Below, one piece after another: positions 1-10,981 of a stretch of DNA of 64,000 nt; positions within the stretch are counted from its first letter, which is position 1, and each line of letters begins with the position of its first letter. This stretch comes from Ceratothoa steindachneri (taxonomy: Eukaryota; Arthropoda; Malacostraca; Isopoda; Cymothoidae): NCBI GenBank assembly GCA_963969495.1, contig OZ018331.1, positions 152,380,684-152,444,683 on the forward strand. The letters are read 5' to 3'. The position numbers were made by a program, and so were the translations under genes. Under the pieces are notes generated by a model. The model searched no databases. It saw nothing but the letters and a program-made list of their open reading frames with translations, and had not been told where the DNA came from.

Positions 1-183
1 CCCTTATTCCCTTGTCTGGAGGTGCCTTCAGGCACCTCCCTCTTTCCAGCGGCAGTCCCCCCTTTACTTTCCAAGAGGACTGCCTAAAAAAGCCAGCAGG
101 CAGCCCATAGCCGACGCGCCCCATTCGAGCGGCTCGGTAGGGCAAACCTCCTTAAGGGGGAGAGGGAAGCCAGACCCCATAGG

Positions 184-1237
184 TTGCTTCCCTCAAATAT
201 CCTGCTGGCAAGAATATTGAGCCTTAACGGGGTCAAGGCATGTGCCTCCTCAGACTTGACTTGTGACAGCGCTGCCAATGGGACCTGTAATGTTCGGGGG
301 AGGGGGGGAAGATGGGCAACTGGAGGTTCCCCTGAGATAGACATGGTCCTTGAGGCAACCCAGCCTCAGAAGGTAGGGCCTTCCATGGGAGCAAATCCGG
401 GCTCGGCGCCAAGCACCGAATTCGAGTCCGCCCCTATGCAAGTTCCCTCTCAAACGGTTATGGTTTCCAAGGCACTACAAGGAGGGGAGGGACCTCCTCC
501 AACCGGTGCGCCTGTGACTACCAGGACATTCTCCATCTCAGAGAAGAACCTTGCTGAGGCCGGTCCATCTGGCCATGGGGCTCCTGCCGGCGGAAGAAAA
601 AAGCGGTTTCATTCTCCGCCCTCCTCTCCTAAAAAGAAATGGACAAATAAAAAAGATTAAAAACACTCGGGGCTCTTGTCCTTCTACGGGGGCCGCGGAG
701 ACGGACGAGGCCACTAACATCATTGAACGCGACCAAGACAAGATCGGCACGTCCAGCCCTGGTGCTCGCCTGGGCGGGGAATACCCCCAAAAGACCCAAA
801 GTGCACAAAGCGGAGCCTCGATTACTTCGAGGCCCCACATTTAGAGATTGCCTGGCGATTTCGGGCCCGCTGGCTTCAAACGCTTGTTAGATATTCGTTC
901 CACTGATGGCAGCATGTTGGCCAAGGGCAACATGATCCATCAGAGGAGAGCATTAGCTAGTGTAATTGGTAGGGAGCAGAAGGCGACCAGTTTCTCGGAC
1001 GGGAACCTTCTGACGAATGCGGCGGATCCCTCCGAGGCGGCCAAGATAAGTACTCTTCGGACACTTCATGGCACCCCAGTGAGTGTGACGCCGCATTCTA
1101 CCATGAACTTTGTGAAAGGAGTAGTTTATGCTAGGGAACTCGTGAACTACTCCATAGAAGATATCACTATAGAGCTAGGCCAACCATGGGGCGGTCAAAG
1201 TCGAGCGTATGATGAGAAAACAGGGAGGTGCCTCGAG
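184..1237 (+). pseudogene. I-like ORF1, N-terminal half (gag-like)
   Basis: The reading continues in one frame to about 640 and then in a second frame to 1237, with a TAG stop at 842-844. It has a low-complexity, basic Ser/Pro-rich N-terminal region (about 540-660). After it comes the stretch that normally precedes the RNA-binding part of I/Jockey-type ORF1 proteins: MNFVKGVVYARELVNYSIED at 1103-1162, which resembles the usual 'NFxKGVVxxxxL...SEEDI' segment. The frame runs into the CR1 insertion at Cys-Leu-Glu (1229-1237) and resumes with Thr-Leu-Phe-Val-Thr-Phe after it. The true start codon is uncertain; the ATG-like start at 184 is only the first of the open stretch. Confidence 0.7.
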
Positions 1238-2529
1238 TTCCCAGCACGGCTTCCGAAGGCAACGGTCATGCCTGACGAACCTTGTGGAATTCTTCCACTT
1301 CGTTTTCAGTGAGCACGATCGGGACAAGGCGGTGGATGTGGTCTACCTAGACTTTCAGAAAGCCTTTGATAAGGTACCACACCGCCGCCTTCTCCGGAAA
1401 GTGCGAGCGCTTGGCATAGACGGAAAGGTAGCCGGCTGGATCGAGAACTGGCTAAGTGGCAGACGGCAACGGGTGGTGGTGAATGAAGAGTCTTCTGAGT
1501 GGGTGCCCGTTACTAGCGGGGTGCCTCAAGGTTCTGTCATGGGACCACTATATTCATCATCTACGTCAACGACATGGACGGTGACATGGTTGCGAAGATT
1601 TCCAAATTTGCCGACGATACCAAGCTTGGTATGAACGTTGCAAAGGATGGAAATACTGCCCGCCTGCAGGAAGATCTTGGGAAGATTGGGGAGTGGTCGG
1701 ACACGTGGCAAATGCCTTTTAACGTGGGCAAATGCAAAGTGATGCATATCGGCCACAGAAACCCCCAATCTCAGTATATCCTTAAGGGCACTGCTCTTGA
1801 ATCGAGTGACACTGAGAAGGACTTGGGTGTTACTATTACTAGTGACCTCAAGTTCTCGAAACAGTGCATTGAGGCGGAGAAAAAGGCCCAAAGGATGCTA
1901 GGCTATATTAAGCGCCAGTTTGGTTATCGGAACCAGGAGATTGTACTGTGCCTGTACAACTCACTTGTCCGACCGCACCTGGAGTATGCCGTACAATTTT
2001 GGAGTCCTTCATTGCGAAAGGACATCGCGAGATTGGAACGCGTACAAGCCAGGGCAACCAAGCTGATTCCCTCTATCCGACATAAAAGTTATGAGGATAG
2101 ACTAAGGGAATTAGATCTGTTCTCGCTGGAAACCCGTAGACTGCGTGGTCAGCTCATCGAAGTTTTCAAAATACTTCGAGGGTTTGAAAGTGTTGACTAC
2201 CGGGATATTTTCACACTGAGTGAGAACAGAACGCGCAATCACGGCTTCAAACTTGAACTGAAGCGTTACAACCGCAATCTGTGTAGAAATTTTTTCACGT
2301 ACAGTATCTGCGGTAAGTGGAACGCACTTCCAGTGGAAGTTGTCAACAGTGAATCTGTTGACCAGTTCAAGTCAAGACTAGACAAGGTCTTGAAAAGTGG
2401 CCGTTTAGGGACGTAAATCAATTGAGCAGCCTTGTGCCCGCTCGATTGCAAGTCCAATGGTACCCTCTTTGAATGGACCGTAAGGTCTCCTAGGGTACCT
2501 TCTTTCCTTGTTGTTACTCCTTGTTGTTA
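1238..2529 (+). mobile_element. 5'-truncated CR1-like LINE inserted in the I-like ORF1
   Basis: This encodes the C-terminal two thirds of a CR1-type ORF2 reverse transcriptase: the QHGFRRQRSCLTNL block, YLDFQKAFD, TSGVPQGS, FADDTK and the C-terminal thumb region. One base is missing at about 1550 compared with the copies at 34-45 kb, shifting the frame from that ending at 1634 to that starting near 1574. The rest is open to the stop at 2414. It is the same family as the 34-45 kb copies and shares their 3' hairpin (2459-2499) and CTTGTTACTC-type 3' repeats. It has no long (TC)n tail, and the flanking ORF1 codons join directly (CLE | TLFVTF). I see no target-site duplication. Confidence 0.9.
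2459..2499 (+). other. CR1 3'-UTR two-stem hairpin
   Basis: The outer stem is GGTACCCT (2459-2466) with AGGGTACC (2492-2499). The inner stem is GACC-GTAA-GGTC (2476-2487), with a GNRA-type loop. It lies just 5' of the short 3' terminal repeats. The same architecture is found at every (TC)n-tailed CR1 end in the window, with stem changes that keep pairing. Inferred role: recognition of the element RNA by its own RT. Confidence 0.7.
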
Positions 2530-2930
2530 CACTCTTCGTCACGTTCGACTGTGATAAGCTTCCTGAGTCGGTGCGTGCAAGTTGGTACCGATACCGCGTG
2601 AAGGCATTCGTGCCACTGTCGCGGAAGGCTATTATTGTCACCGCTTCGGCCATACGAATCGATCATGTAGACGTGCAAAGTCGGGGTCACCCGAAGTCTG
2701 GGTAAATTGCTCCAAGGCCGCACACGATAAGTCCAAATCGTGTGTGGCCAAGTGTGTCAAATGCGGAGAGCCGCACCCCCGCCTTTTCGAAGCATTGTGG
2801 TGCATATCTCCTTGAGAAAGAAATCCTAACCGTTCAGGCTCAGGATCGACTCTCATTCCTCGAGGATAAGGAATTGGTCCTGGCGCGCCCGGCTCTGCTT
2901 GGGAATGTCTTACGCCTCAATACTTAGAAA
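2530..2930 (+). pseudogene. I-like ORF1, C-terminal half with zinc knuckles
   Basis: This continues ORF1 after the CR1 insertion: TLFVTFDCDKLPESVRASWY (2529-2588), then Cys/His clusters of the retroelement zinc-knuckle kind (CHRFGHTNRSC near 2638-2670 and CVKCGEPHP near 2757-2783). The ending, LLEKEI then LSFLEDK, is typical of I-group ORF1 C-termini. Two frameshifts are needed, near 2620 and near 2785. Identification rests on the order of these blocks. Confidence 0.75.
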
Positions 2931-3499
2931 GACGCCCTTTGCTCGTGGCCCATCCAGGCCAACGAGCACGGTTGTTTCCGCGCCCATTCGGAGCCCTTCT
3001 GCGGGCTCTACTCAACCCGGGCGCTTCACTGGTTAAACTCGCGGCACAAAGGTTCGCACCCAGCTCCGGTTAAAACCAGGGCTCCCTCACCTTTCCCCAG
3101 CGTGACCGTTTTCCGTAAGGCGAAACAGCCATGCACCTCCGCCGAGTCGTTAGACACAGGAGGCAACACCCCTGAAGTTAGTCGCCAGTTCATATTCCGA
3201 GGTTCCTAAAGCTGCCCCCGGAAAGGAGGACAGCAAGAAAGGAGCTTCTGCTCTTTCGTCCACGCCTAGTGATGAGCTGGGTGGCTCGGAGACCATGGAC
3301 CCTCGAAAAGAGCCTCCCCCTCGCCCGTCCTCGAAACCGCACCGCCCACCTAAGGTTTGGAGGTGGAGGGAGGAAAAGGTTATGGCGAGCCCAACCTCCC
3401 CCAATAAGTCCTGGAAGGCGACAGCGATCGGGGTCCTGCCTCCGGGGAGCGTACGGCCATTCCCGCGAGGGTCTTCTTTTCGAAGAGGGCCCCCACGTC

Positions 3500-6400
3500 T
3501 CCTCCGAGCTAGGCGTGGAGGGCATATTCCTTCAATGGAATCGCCGTGGACTCCGGGCCAACTGGGAGGAGCTCCGGAGGCTCGTCTCTTCCCGTCCCCT
3601 TTAGCTATCTTTTTGCAGGAGTCCATGCTAAGCGCGTGCCCTCTGCCCTCCATCCCGGGATATAAGGGTCTTGCGACCCACCACCACGGGATGGCCGGGC
3701 TAAGGGATGCGCGGTTTACACCCGGCATGTGTTCTCCGTTCTTCCTTTCTCTTTAGATACCTCCTTTCAGGCAGTGGCTGTGCAGCTGCACCTGTATAGG
3801 AGGTATACTATCATTTCTGCGTACATTCCACCGTAACCGACGTCGACGCGGGGGACTTCCGCCGCATCGTGGCACGGGTGCCGAGGCCCTTTCTCTTTCT
3901 CTTGCTTGGAGATCTGAACGGCAGGCATCCTCTCTGGGGAGATTTCTCAATAAATCCGATGGACAAGTCCTTGCCGATCTGATCGAAGAGCTTGAGATAG
4001 GTGTCCTAAACGTGAATGAGTTTACGCATCACTGTCCGAGAGCCACTTCATTTTCTTGCCTTGATCTATCTTTGTGCTCTTCGGATGAACAGCCTGATTT
4101 TGAGTGGGGGATGGTCGATGACCTCCATGGTAGTGATCACTTTCCCATTCAAATATCATTTTCAGAGCAACTGCCGCCTGAGAGCCCACCTCGGTGGTCC
4201 TTGGCGAGGGCGCGGTGGCCTGCATTTCAGGAAGTGACTGAATTCTCTATCTCAGTCGAGGAGTATAGGTCGGTAGATGATGCCGTTGAGTTTTTTTCCG
4301 GCAACCTCATCGCCGCCGGCCTGACTATTATTCCCAGAACGTCTGGCCGTTTTGCACCCCGACCACTCCCATGGTCGTCGTCCGAGTGTGAGACGGCCCT
4401 CAAACAGAAGCGTTATGCCTACATGCGCCATAAGCGTCGCCCGAACGATTTCACTGTCGCTGAATTTCGTCGGTCAAGGGCTAGGTTCCGGTATATTTCG
4501 AAGCACGCCCGCCGCTCTTCTTAGCGGGCAGACGTGTCTTCACTTAATGAGAAGACCACTTTAGCAGAGGTGTGGAAGCGAGTCAAAAGAATTCGGGGCA
4601 AGTATTCGCAGTATCCCCCTCCCGTTCTTCATGAGAATGGGACCGCAATCTCGGACTTCACGTCCGTGGTGGAATCTTTAGCGACCGCTTTTTCCGCATT
4701 CTCTAGCCGGAATGCTGCTCCGCCAGCATTCAAAGCACCTCGTGATGACGCCGAATGCCGCCGGCTGGACTTTACCTCCAGAGGCGGAAAACTCTTCAAC
4801 GACAAGTTTACTGTGAGTGAGTTGCGCTCCGCTCTCGCTTCGTGCGCGGACACCGCCCATGATCCGGATGATGTCCCGTACGCCATGCTTCGACACCTGG
4901 GTGAGCGAGGCATGGCCTTTCTGTTTGATTTATTCAACAGGATCTGGGTGGAGGGTCTTCTCCCAGACTCCTGGCGAATCGCTACTGTGCTCGCCTTTCG
5001 CAAACCGGAGAGAGATCACTCTACTCCGACAGGTTTCCGCCAAATCTCTCTAACCTCTTGCGTGTGCAAGTTGGTGGAGAAATTGGTAAATGTTAGATTA
5101 GCCTTTTTCCTGGACAGCGGAGGCGATCTGTCTTCCGCACAGTGCGACTTCCGCAAGTTCCACTCCACGTCAGATGCTCTGCTCCGACTGGAAAATGCCG
5201 TCTGCGAGGCTTTTCCATGTAGACAGCACTACGCCATGGTCTTTTTCGATCAGGAGAAGGCCTATGATACCGCATGGCGATACGGTATCATGGAGACTCT
5301 CCACACGATGGGGGCGAGGGGACGCCTCCCAATGTTTATATCTGAATTTTTGAGAGATCGTCGATTCCGACCCAAAGGAGCAGGAAGAGGGTGTCCCGCA
5401 GGGAAGTGTTCTCAGTGTCACACTCTTTGCCCTGAGCATCAACGGCATCACCTCGGTGCTGCAGGGAGATGTTCTCGCTACGCTCTACGTGGACGACCTT
5501 TCGATCTCTTTTGGCGTGGCCCAGATGCCAACTCTGGAGCTTCGACTGCAACAGGCATTGAACCGCGTCTCTCGCTATGCCGAAGCGCACAGGTTTCGGT
5601 TTTCTTTGGCTAAGACTAAGGTGGTGCACTTTTGCCGCCATCCACAGCTTCACCCTGAACCATATTATTTTTTTAATGGGGTGTGCCTGGATGTGGTGTA
5701 ATCGCAACGTTTCCTTGGTCTTGTATTTGACCGACGCCTCACCTGGGAAGCTCATATTCGCTCCTTAGTGTCTCTTGTACCCGCGCCATGGACATTCTCC
5801 GTTCCGTGGCGTTTAGCGCTTGGGGCGCTGATAGGGCTACTGCCCTACTTTTTTATCGATCCTTTGTTCGTTCGAAGCTCGACTACGGATGCGAGTTTTA
5901 TGCATCCGCAGCCGCGCGTTTATTGCGGAAGGTGGATTCGATCCATTACACCGGCCTTCGCCTTGCGACCGGTGCCTTCCGCACTTTCCCCATTGAGAGC
6001 CTGCTGGTCGATGCTAGAGAGATGCCACTCGCTCTGCGCCGCGTGAAGTGCATCAAGTGCTTGTACGCGCGAGCCTGGCGCCTCCCTCAGTCGCCAACAG
6101 CTCTCACTGCATCCGCAGCTGATCTCGATGGTGCCTATGCACCGAGAGACGCCAGTCATACCCTAAGCCCTTTGTGTTTAGGGCCAGGAAACTCCTAAAG
6201 AGAGCTAGATATAGCTCTCGGGCCGGTGGTGCCCCTGGTTCTGCCCAGGACAATACCCTGGAGGGTACGACATTTGGCTATTTGTCGCCACGCCTCTGCT
6301 CTCAAAGCTTGTACGGCGCCGGGAGTATTGCGTTCGACCTTTTTGGAGCACACCTCGTGTCACGCTGGAACCGTGCCAGTGTATACGGATGGCTCCAATT

Positions 6401-7251
6401 CCCAAGAGGGGGTCGGCTTCCACGCCGTATCCCTTCTGTTTGAAGTCAGCGGGGCTCTACCAGGCGCTGCGTCTGTCTTCATGGCCGAGCTGGTGGCAAT
6501 ACATTACTCGGTACGGGAGATTACGCGACGTGCCCGGTTCGGAGACCGGATTGTGATCTATAGCGACTCACAAAGCGCCCTGAGTGCTCTCGAGGCATTG
6601 GAATCCGTGCATCCCCTGGTTCGCGATATCCGTGACGCCACGGTTTTGGCGAGCCGGGCAGATGTCGAGATTATCTTCTGCTGGGTTCCTGGACATGTAG
6701 GAATTGCGGGGAATGAGCGCGCCGATGAGGGCGCCAAAGACTCCGCGAGGACTGGGCGACCCGAACATAGTTTTGCTCTTCCTCACACCGACTACATGGC
6801 AGCTCTTCGGACTGCTTGGAAAAGAAGATGGGAGACGGTCGAAGGGAACTTTAAGTTGCGTGCCATTGCGCCGCGACCGTTCCCATGAACCTATCCCCCA
6901 ATGCCGCGACGGCTTCAGGTTGCTTTCTGTCGTCTCCGAATCGGGCACACTCGTGTGACGCATTGCTATCTGATGGAGCGCTTGCCAGCCCCCTATTGCG
7001 ACGACTGCATCGTCCCCCAGACTGTTCGGCACATTCTTGTCGATAGTCCCAGTCTGGGTGATCTTCGCTCACGATACCTGTCCCGATACCGGGATGGGCG
7101 GGGTCGCTACCTCCTGTCCCTTTTACTCGGGGCGAGTTCGTGCACATTGACTTGTGGACTTTTGGGGGAAGGCGGGGCATCCTCCGTTTATTTAAGAAGG
7201 TTCTATTTTTTTCCTTTTCTTTGTAGGTTGCACGCTCCTGCACCGGGGTGA
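3500..7251 (+). pseudogene. I-like ORF2: endonuclease, RT, RNase H (multiply disrupted)
   Basis: Blocks in order. Endonuclease: LQWNRRGLRANWEEL (about 3530), FLQES (about 3612), LLLGDLNGRHPLWG (about 3900-3940), SDHFPI (about 4135). RT: a long open frame 4534-5613 with LVEKLVN, FRKFHSTSDAL, FFDQEKAYD; then, after a frameshift near 5400, YVDD at about 5487. Connection domain: SKLDYGCEFYASA (about 5872). RNase H: 6226-6888 with VYTDGS, AEL, IYSDSQSAL and NERADEGAK, the four acidic-residue blocks. C-terminal: 6901-7251 with LRIGHTRVTH and an HxxxD-type ending. At least five frameshifts and a TAG at 4522-4524 inactivate it. The function when intact would be target nicking and reverse transcription in the nucleus. 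Confidence 0.85.
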
Positions 7252-7428
7252 GGGGGACCTTCCCCCGCTGCCGGAGATTGCTTCCTGACCGTTAAGTTTT
7301 TCACATTTTTATTATTGTTATGTTTTCATATTTTTATTTTAAAGTACCCTAGTTCTAGGCTGTCGTGTTTCCGGCGTCTTATGCCCAAGTAGGCAGTTGT
7401 CAGATGTACCCTTAAAAAAAAAATCTCC

Positions 7429-8450
7429 CCATATCTCCTTTGTTTGAATTCAGCGGGGCTCTATCGGGCGCTGCGTCTTTCTTCGCGGCTAATTTTGTGG
7501 CAATACACCACTCGGTACGGGACATTACGTGACGTGCCCGGTTTCAGAGACCGGATCGTGATTTATTGCGACTCACAGAGCGCCCTGGGTGCTCTCGTGG
7601 CGTTGGATTCTCCGCACCCTCTCGTTTGCGATATCCGTGATGCCACGGTTTTAGTGAGCCCGGCAGATGTCTAGATCATCTTCTGCTGCGTTCCTGGACA
7701 TGTAGGAATTGCGGGGAATGACTGCGCTGACGAGGGCGCCAAAGAGTCTGCGAGGACCGGGCGACCCGACCAGCGTTTCACTCTTCCATACACAAACTAC
7801 ATGGCAGGTATACGGGCAACTCTTCGGACTGCTTGGCAAAGAAGATGGGAAACGTTCCAGGGGAGCTTAAAGTTGCGTACCATTGCGCTGCTCCTGTTCC
7901 TATGGATCTGTTCCCCAATGCCGCGACGGCTTCAGGTCGCTTTCTCTCCTCTCCGAATCTTGCATACTCGTGTGACGCATCGCCATTTAGTGGAGCGCTC
8001 GTCTGCGCCCTAATGTGACGACTGCGTCGTCCCCTTGACTCTTCGAAACATTCTTCTCGAATGTCCCAGTCTGGGTGATCTTCGCGCACGTTACCTGTCC
8101 CGGTACCGGGATGGGCGGGTCGCTACCACCTGTCCCTTGTATTCAGGACGGATTCGTGCACACCAATCTGTGGACTTTTAGACTTTTTGAAGGAGGCCGG
8201 CCTTCTCCCTTTTATTTAATTATTTTTATTTGTTTTCTTTATAGGTCGCACGTTCCTGCGCCGGGGGGGGGGGGCCTCCCCCCGACGCTGGAGCTTGCTT
8301 CCTGCTCGTTGTCTTTTCCTTTTTTTATTTTTAGTGTTGTTTTTTTGTTTATTTTGTTTATTTTAAAGACGCCTAGTACTAGGCAGTTTTTAATACGGCG
8401 ACTAATGCCCAAGTAGGCAGTCACCAGATGAGCTCTTAAAACTTAAAATG
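7429..8450 (+). mobile_element. Second, 5'-truncated I-like copy (RNase H to 3' end)
   Basis: This begins within the RNase H region (FEFSGALSGAA..., compare about 6440 in the first copy) and runs through the RNase H blocks, the C-terminal cysteine region and the 3' UTR to the same terminal motif at 8404-8421. It carries stops (for example TAG at 7672) and frameshifts. It lies head-to-tail immediately after the A-run of the first copy, so it is a separate truncated insertion or a local duplication of the 3' part. The two copies differ at many bases, so neither event is recent. Confidence 0.8.
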
Positions 8451-8459
8451 AAAAAAAAT

Positions 8460-10075
8460 CACCAAATTCTTTCCAATGATGCGTTACATCTTTTCTGATG
8501 TTTTTTGTCTGGGATCGGGTTTGTCCTGTTGCCTTTTTTCTTCTTCAGCAAATGAAGTGTTTCTACCGAATGTAAAGGCCTGCCAAGCTTCGACATCTTC
8601 TGGGAGGAAGCCTTTCCTTCCAAAAGAAGAGATTGGGCAATGGGGAATTTTAAGTGTTGAAGATCCATTCCCTGTCTCAATAACACTTTAAACCTGCGTA
8701 ATCTCTTCTACATAGAAGCCAAGAATTGACTACTGCTGTATCTAAAAAGTGAAAGATCAGGTTTTGGTAGTACTTCTTTGATCGTAAAGAAATTCTGTTT
8801 CGTGCTACCAGTAAATCCATAAGATCAACACCACCCATGAAAGTGTTATATACGAGAACAATTGATGGGCACTTGACTTCTACAATGCCTTTTGTTTTTT
8901 TGTCATATCTTCTGCATGTTCCCATTGGGCTAGCAGATGAGAAGTCGGGCAATAGATTGACATCTATTGACTGCCCATTTGACTAATCACATGTCAACTC
9001 CATCAATAGTCGAAGTGATTTCATTATAGGACCCACGTCTTCTTTTCAGTAAGTCTTTATCTGAAGCAAGATAAGTAGAGGCTCCTGGAACTCTATTTAT
9101 TCTTACAGTTCCAAGGCAATAGCTGTCTTTTTTTCGCTAAATTTGTAACCAGTAGTATATGAGTAAACCAATTATCAAAATATAATAAATGGTTCATGCC
9201 TTCTGGAATCGCCCTTGCTAATTGAAGGATAATATTGGAACTAGCACCGAGGTCAGGCTCTCCTGGTACTGGCAGTATTTTGCCAGTATATACCTCAAAA
9301 TCGTGTAGAATACCTGATGATTCACACAAAGTAACCACTTTAAAACCCCATTTGTGTGGTTTACTTGGGATGCAATTTTTTATATGACTTTTACCCTTGA
9401 ATGGAACAATTTGCTCATCAACACACATCATTTGGGGTGCTGGAATACCCCTAAATTTCCTTTGTAAGTGAGTCAAGAGAGGCTTAACCTTGAACAATGG
9501 ATCATAATTAGGATCCTCTCTTGGTAACATATTTTCATTGTTATTGCAACGGAAATTTGATTTTACAAATTGCCACCTATTTCTTGAAAAGAAATCAGAA
9601 ATATTACTGATGGAAAAATTAGCAGCCCAATATAGGCGAATGTTTGTGATCTTGGTCAAACTCATAATAAATAGTCTTCCTAGGTATTGCTCCAATTCAT
9701 TTTTGTCCAGGTTCAAAGGCTGATTCGGATCTCTTTGGATTGCATATAAGTTGCTTTGTTCCACGGTGTGTACCAATATATCATTATCAAAGAAGTCTGT
9801 AAAGTAGCTGATTGGATCTCGTACGCTCTCTGGTGTTGGAAATTGGCCTTTCTATTCTTGCATCTCTCTCTCTCAGAGTTTTCTTCTTCTACTACTCACC
9901 ATGGAGTTCCATCTCGTCGTCTCTTTTTACAAGGAGGCATTGAGGGGAGATTTAAAACTAATACTTGTGAGGTAGTTGGTTGAGTTGAATCTACTGCTCG
10001 AGTTTCCTCTTCCTACTCATGTAAATACATTGCCAAATCATTCTCCACTATTCCTGCATCACTATCTGAAAAAAA
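8460..10075 (-). pseudogene. piggyBac-like (PGBD) transposase
   Basis: Main open part 9093-9776 (minus): HTVEQSNLYAIQ, LGRLFIMSLTKITNIR, a CVDEQIVPFKGKS block with the first catalytic Asp, and YFDNWFT with the second. After frameshifts near 9110 and 8950, a C-terminal part at 8677-8952 contains YNTFMGGVDLMD with the third Asp. An acidic Ser/Asp N-terminus followed by PPCKKRRR can be read in broken frames at about 9780-10075. All three Asp blocks are visible, but the gene has several frameshifts and stops. No terminal repeats or TTAA pair were identified. When intact this family cuts and pastes DNA at TTAA sites. Confidence 0.85.
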
Positions 10076-10360
10076 TATTATAAATTCTATATTTATTATT
10101 CCTAAAGTAAATTATATAAATGATATTTTGAGTCCTGAAATATTTCTGAAATTAGCCTCATGCCCAGAATTTTATAAACAAAAAATAGAGTAAAAAGATA
10201 TAACTAAATTAGTTAGGCATTTCATTAGATTTTCTTCATTTCATTTGTTCAAAGAAATAAATTAAGGGATAAACTATTTAATTTTGACAAATTTTCATGC
10301 CAAGATTAAATTTCAAGTAAGTATTTCACATGATGAATAATTTATCAATAAGTTATAAGA

Positions 10361-10731
<371 letters not shown>

Positions 10732-10981
10732 AACATAAGAAAAGAAGGAGACTGCAAAAGACCCTTCATGGCCTACACTTGGCAGCTCCTGTTCCATTCA
10801 ACACACGAAAGATTTCTTACCAGAGAAAAGTCATCAACATTGTCACCCTTTACAGGAGTTCGTCAGATCTAATCTACAATATACATAAAATGCATCCAGA
10901 GGATTATGTCCATTCATGCAACCGCAAAATATAATCTTCCCACTCCTTAGAAAAATATATACATATGTACATAAGAAAAAG

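Larger units (their letters stand above)
184..7415 (+). mobile_element. Decayed I-like (I/Nimb group) non-LTR retrotransposon, ORF1 + ORF2
   Basis: A LINE read left to right. It has a gag-like ORF1 with zinc knuckles, then an ORF2 with AP-endonuclease, reverse transcriptase, RNase H and a C-terminal cysteine motif, then a 3' UTR ending in an A-run near 7412-7421. RNase H after RT together with CCHC-type ORF1 is typical of the I group. Frameshifts and stops occur throughout, so it is not autonomous. The 5' end is not seen and may lie before the window. ORF1 is interrupted by a CR1 copy at about 1238-2529. The 3' terminal motif (TATGCCCAAGTAGGCAGT, about 7379-7396) recurs at 8404-8421 and, in decayed form, near 17870 and 22795, so several relatives of this family are present. 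Confidence 0.85.
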
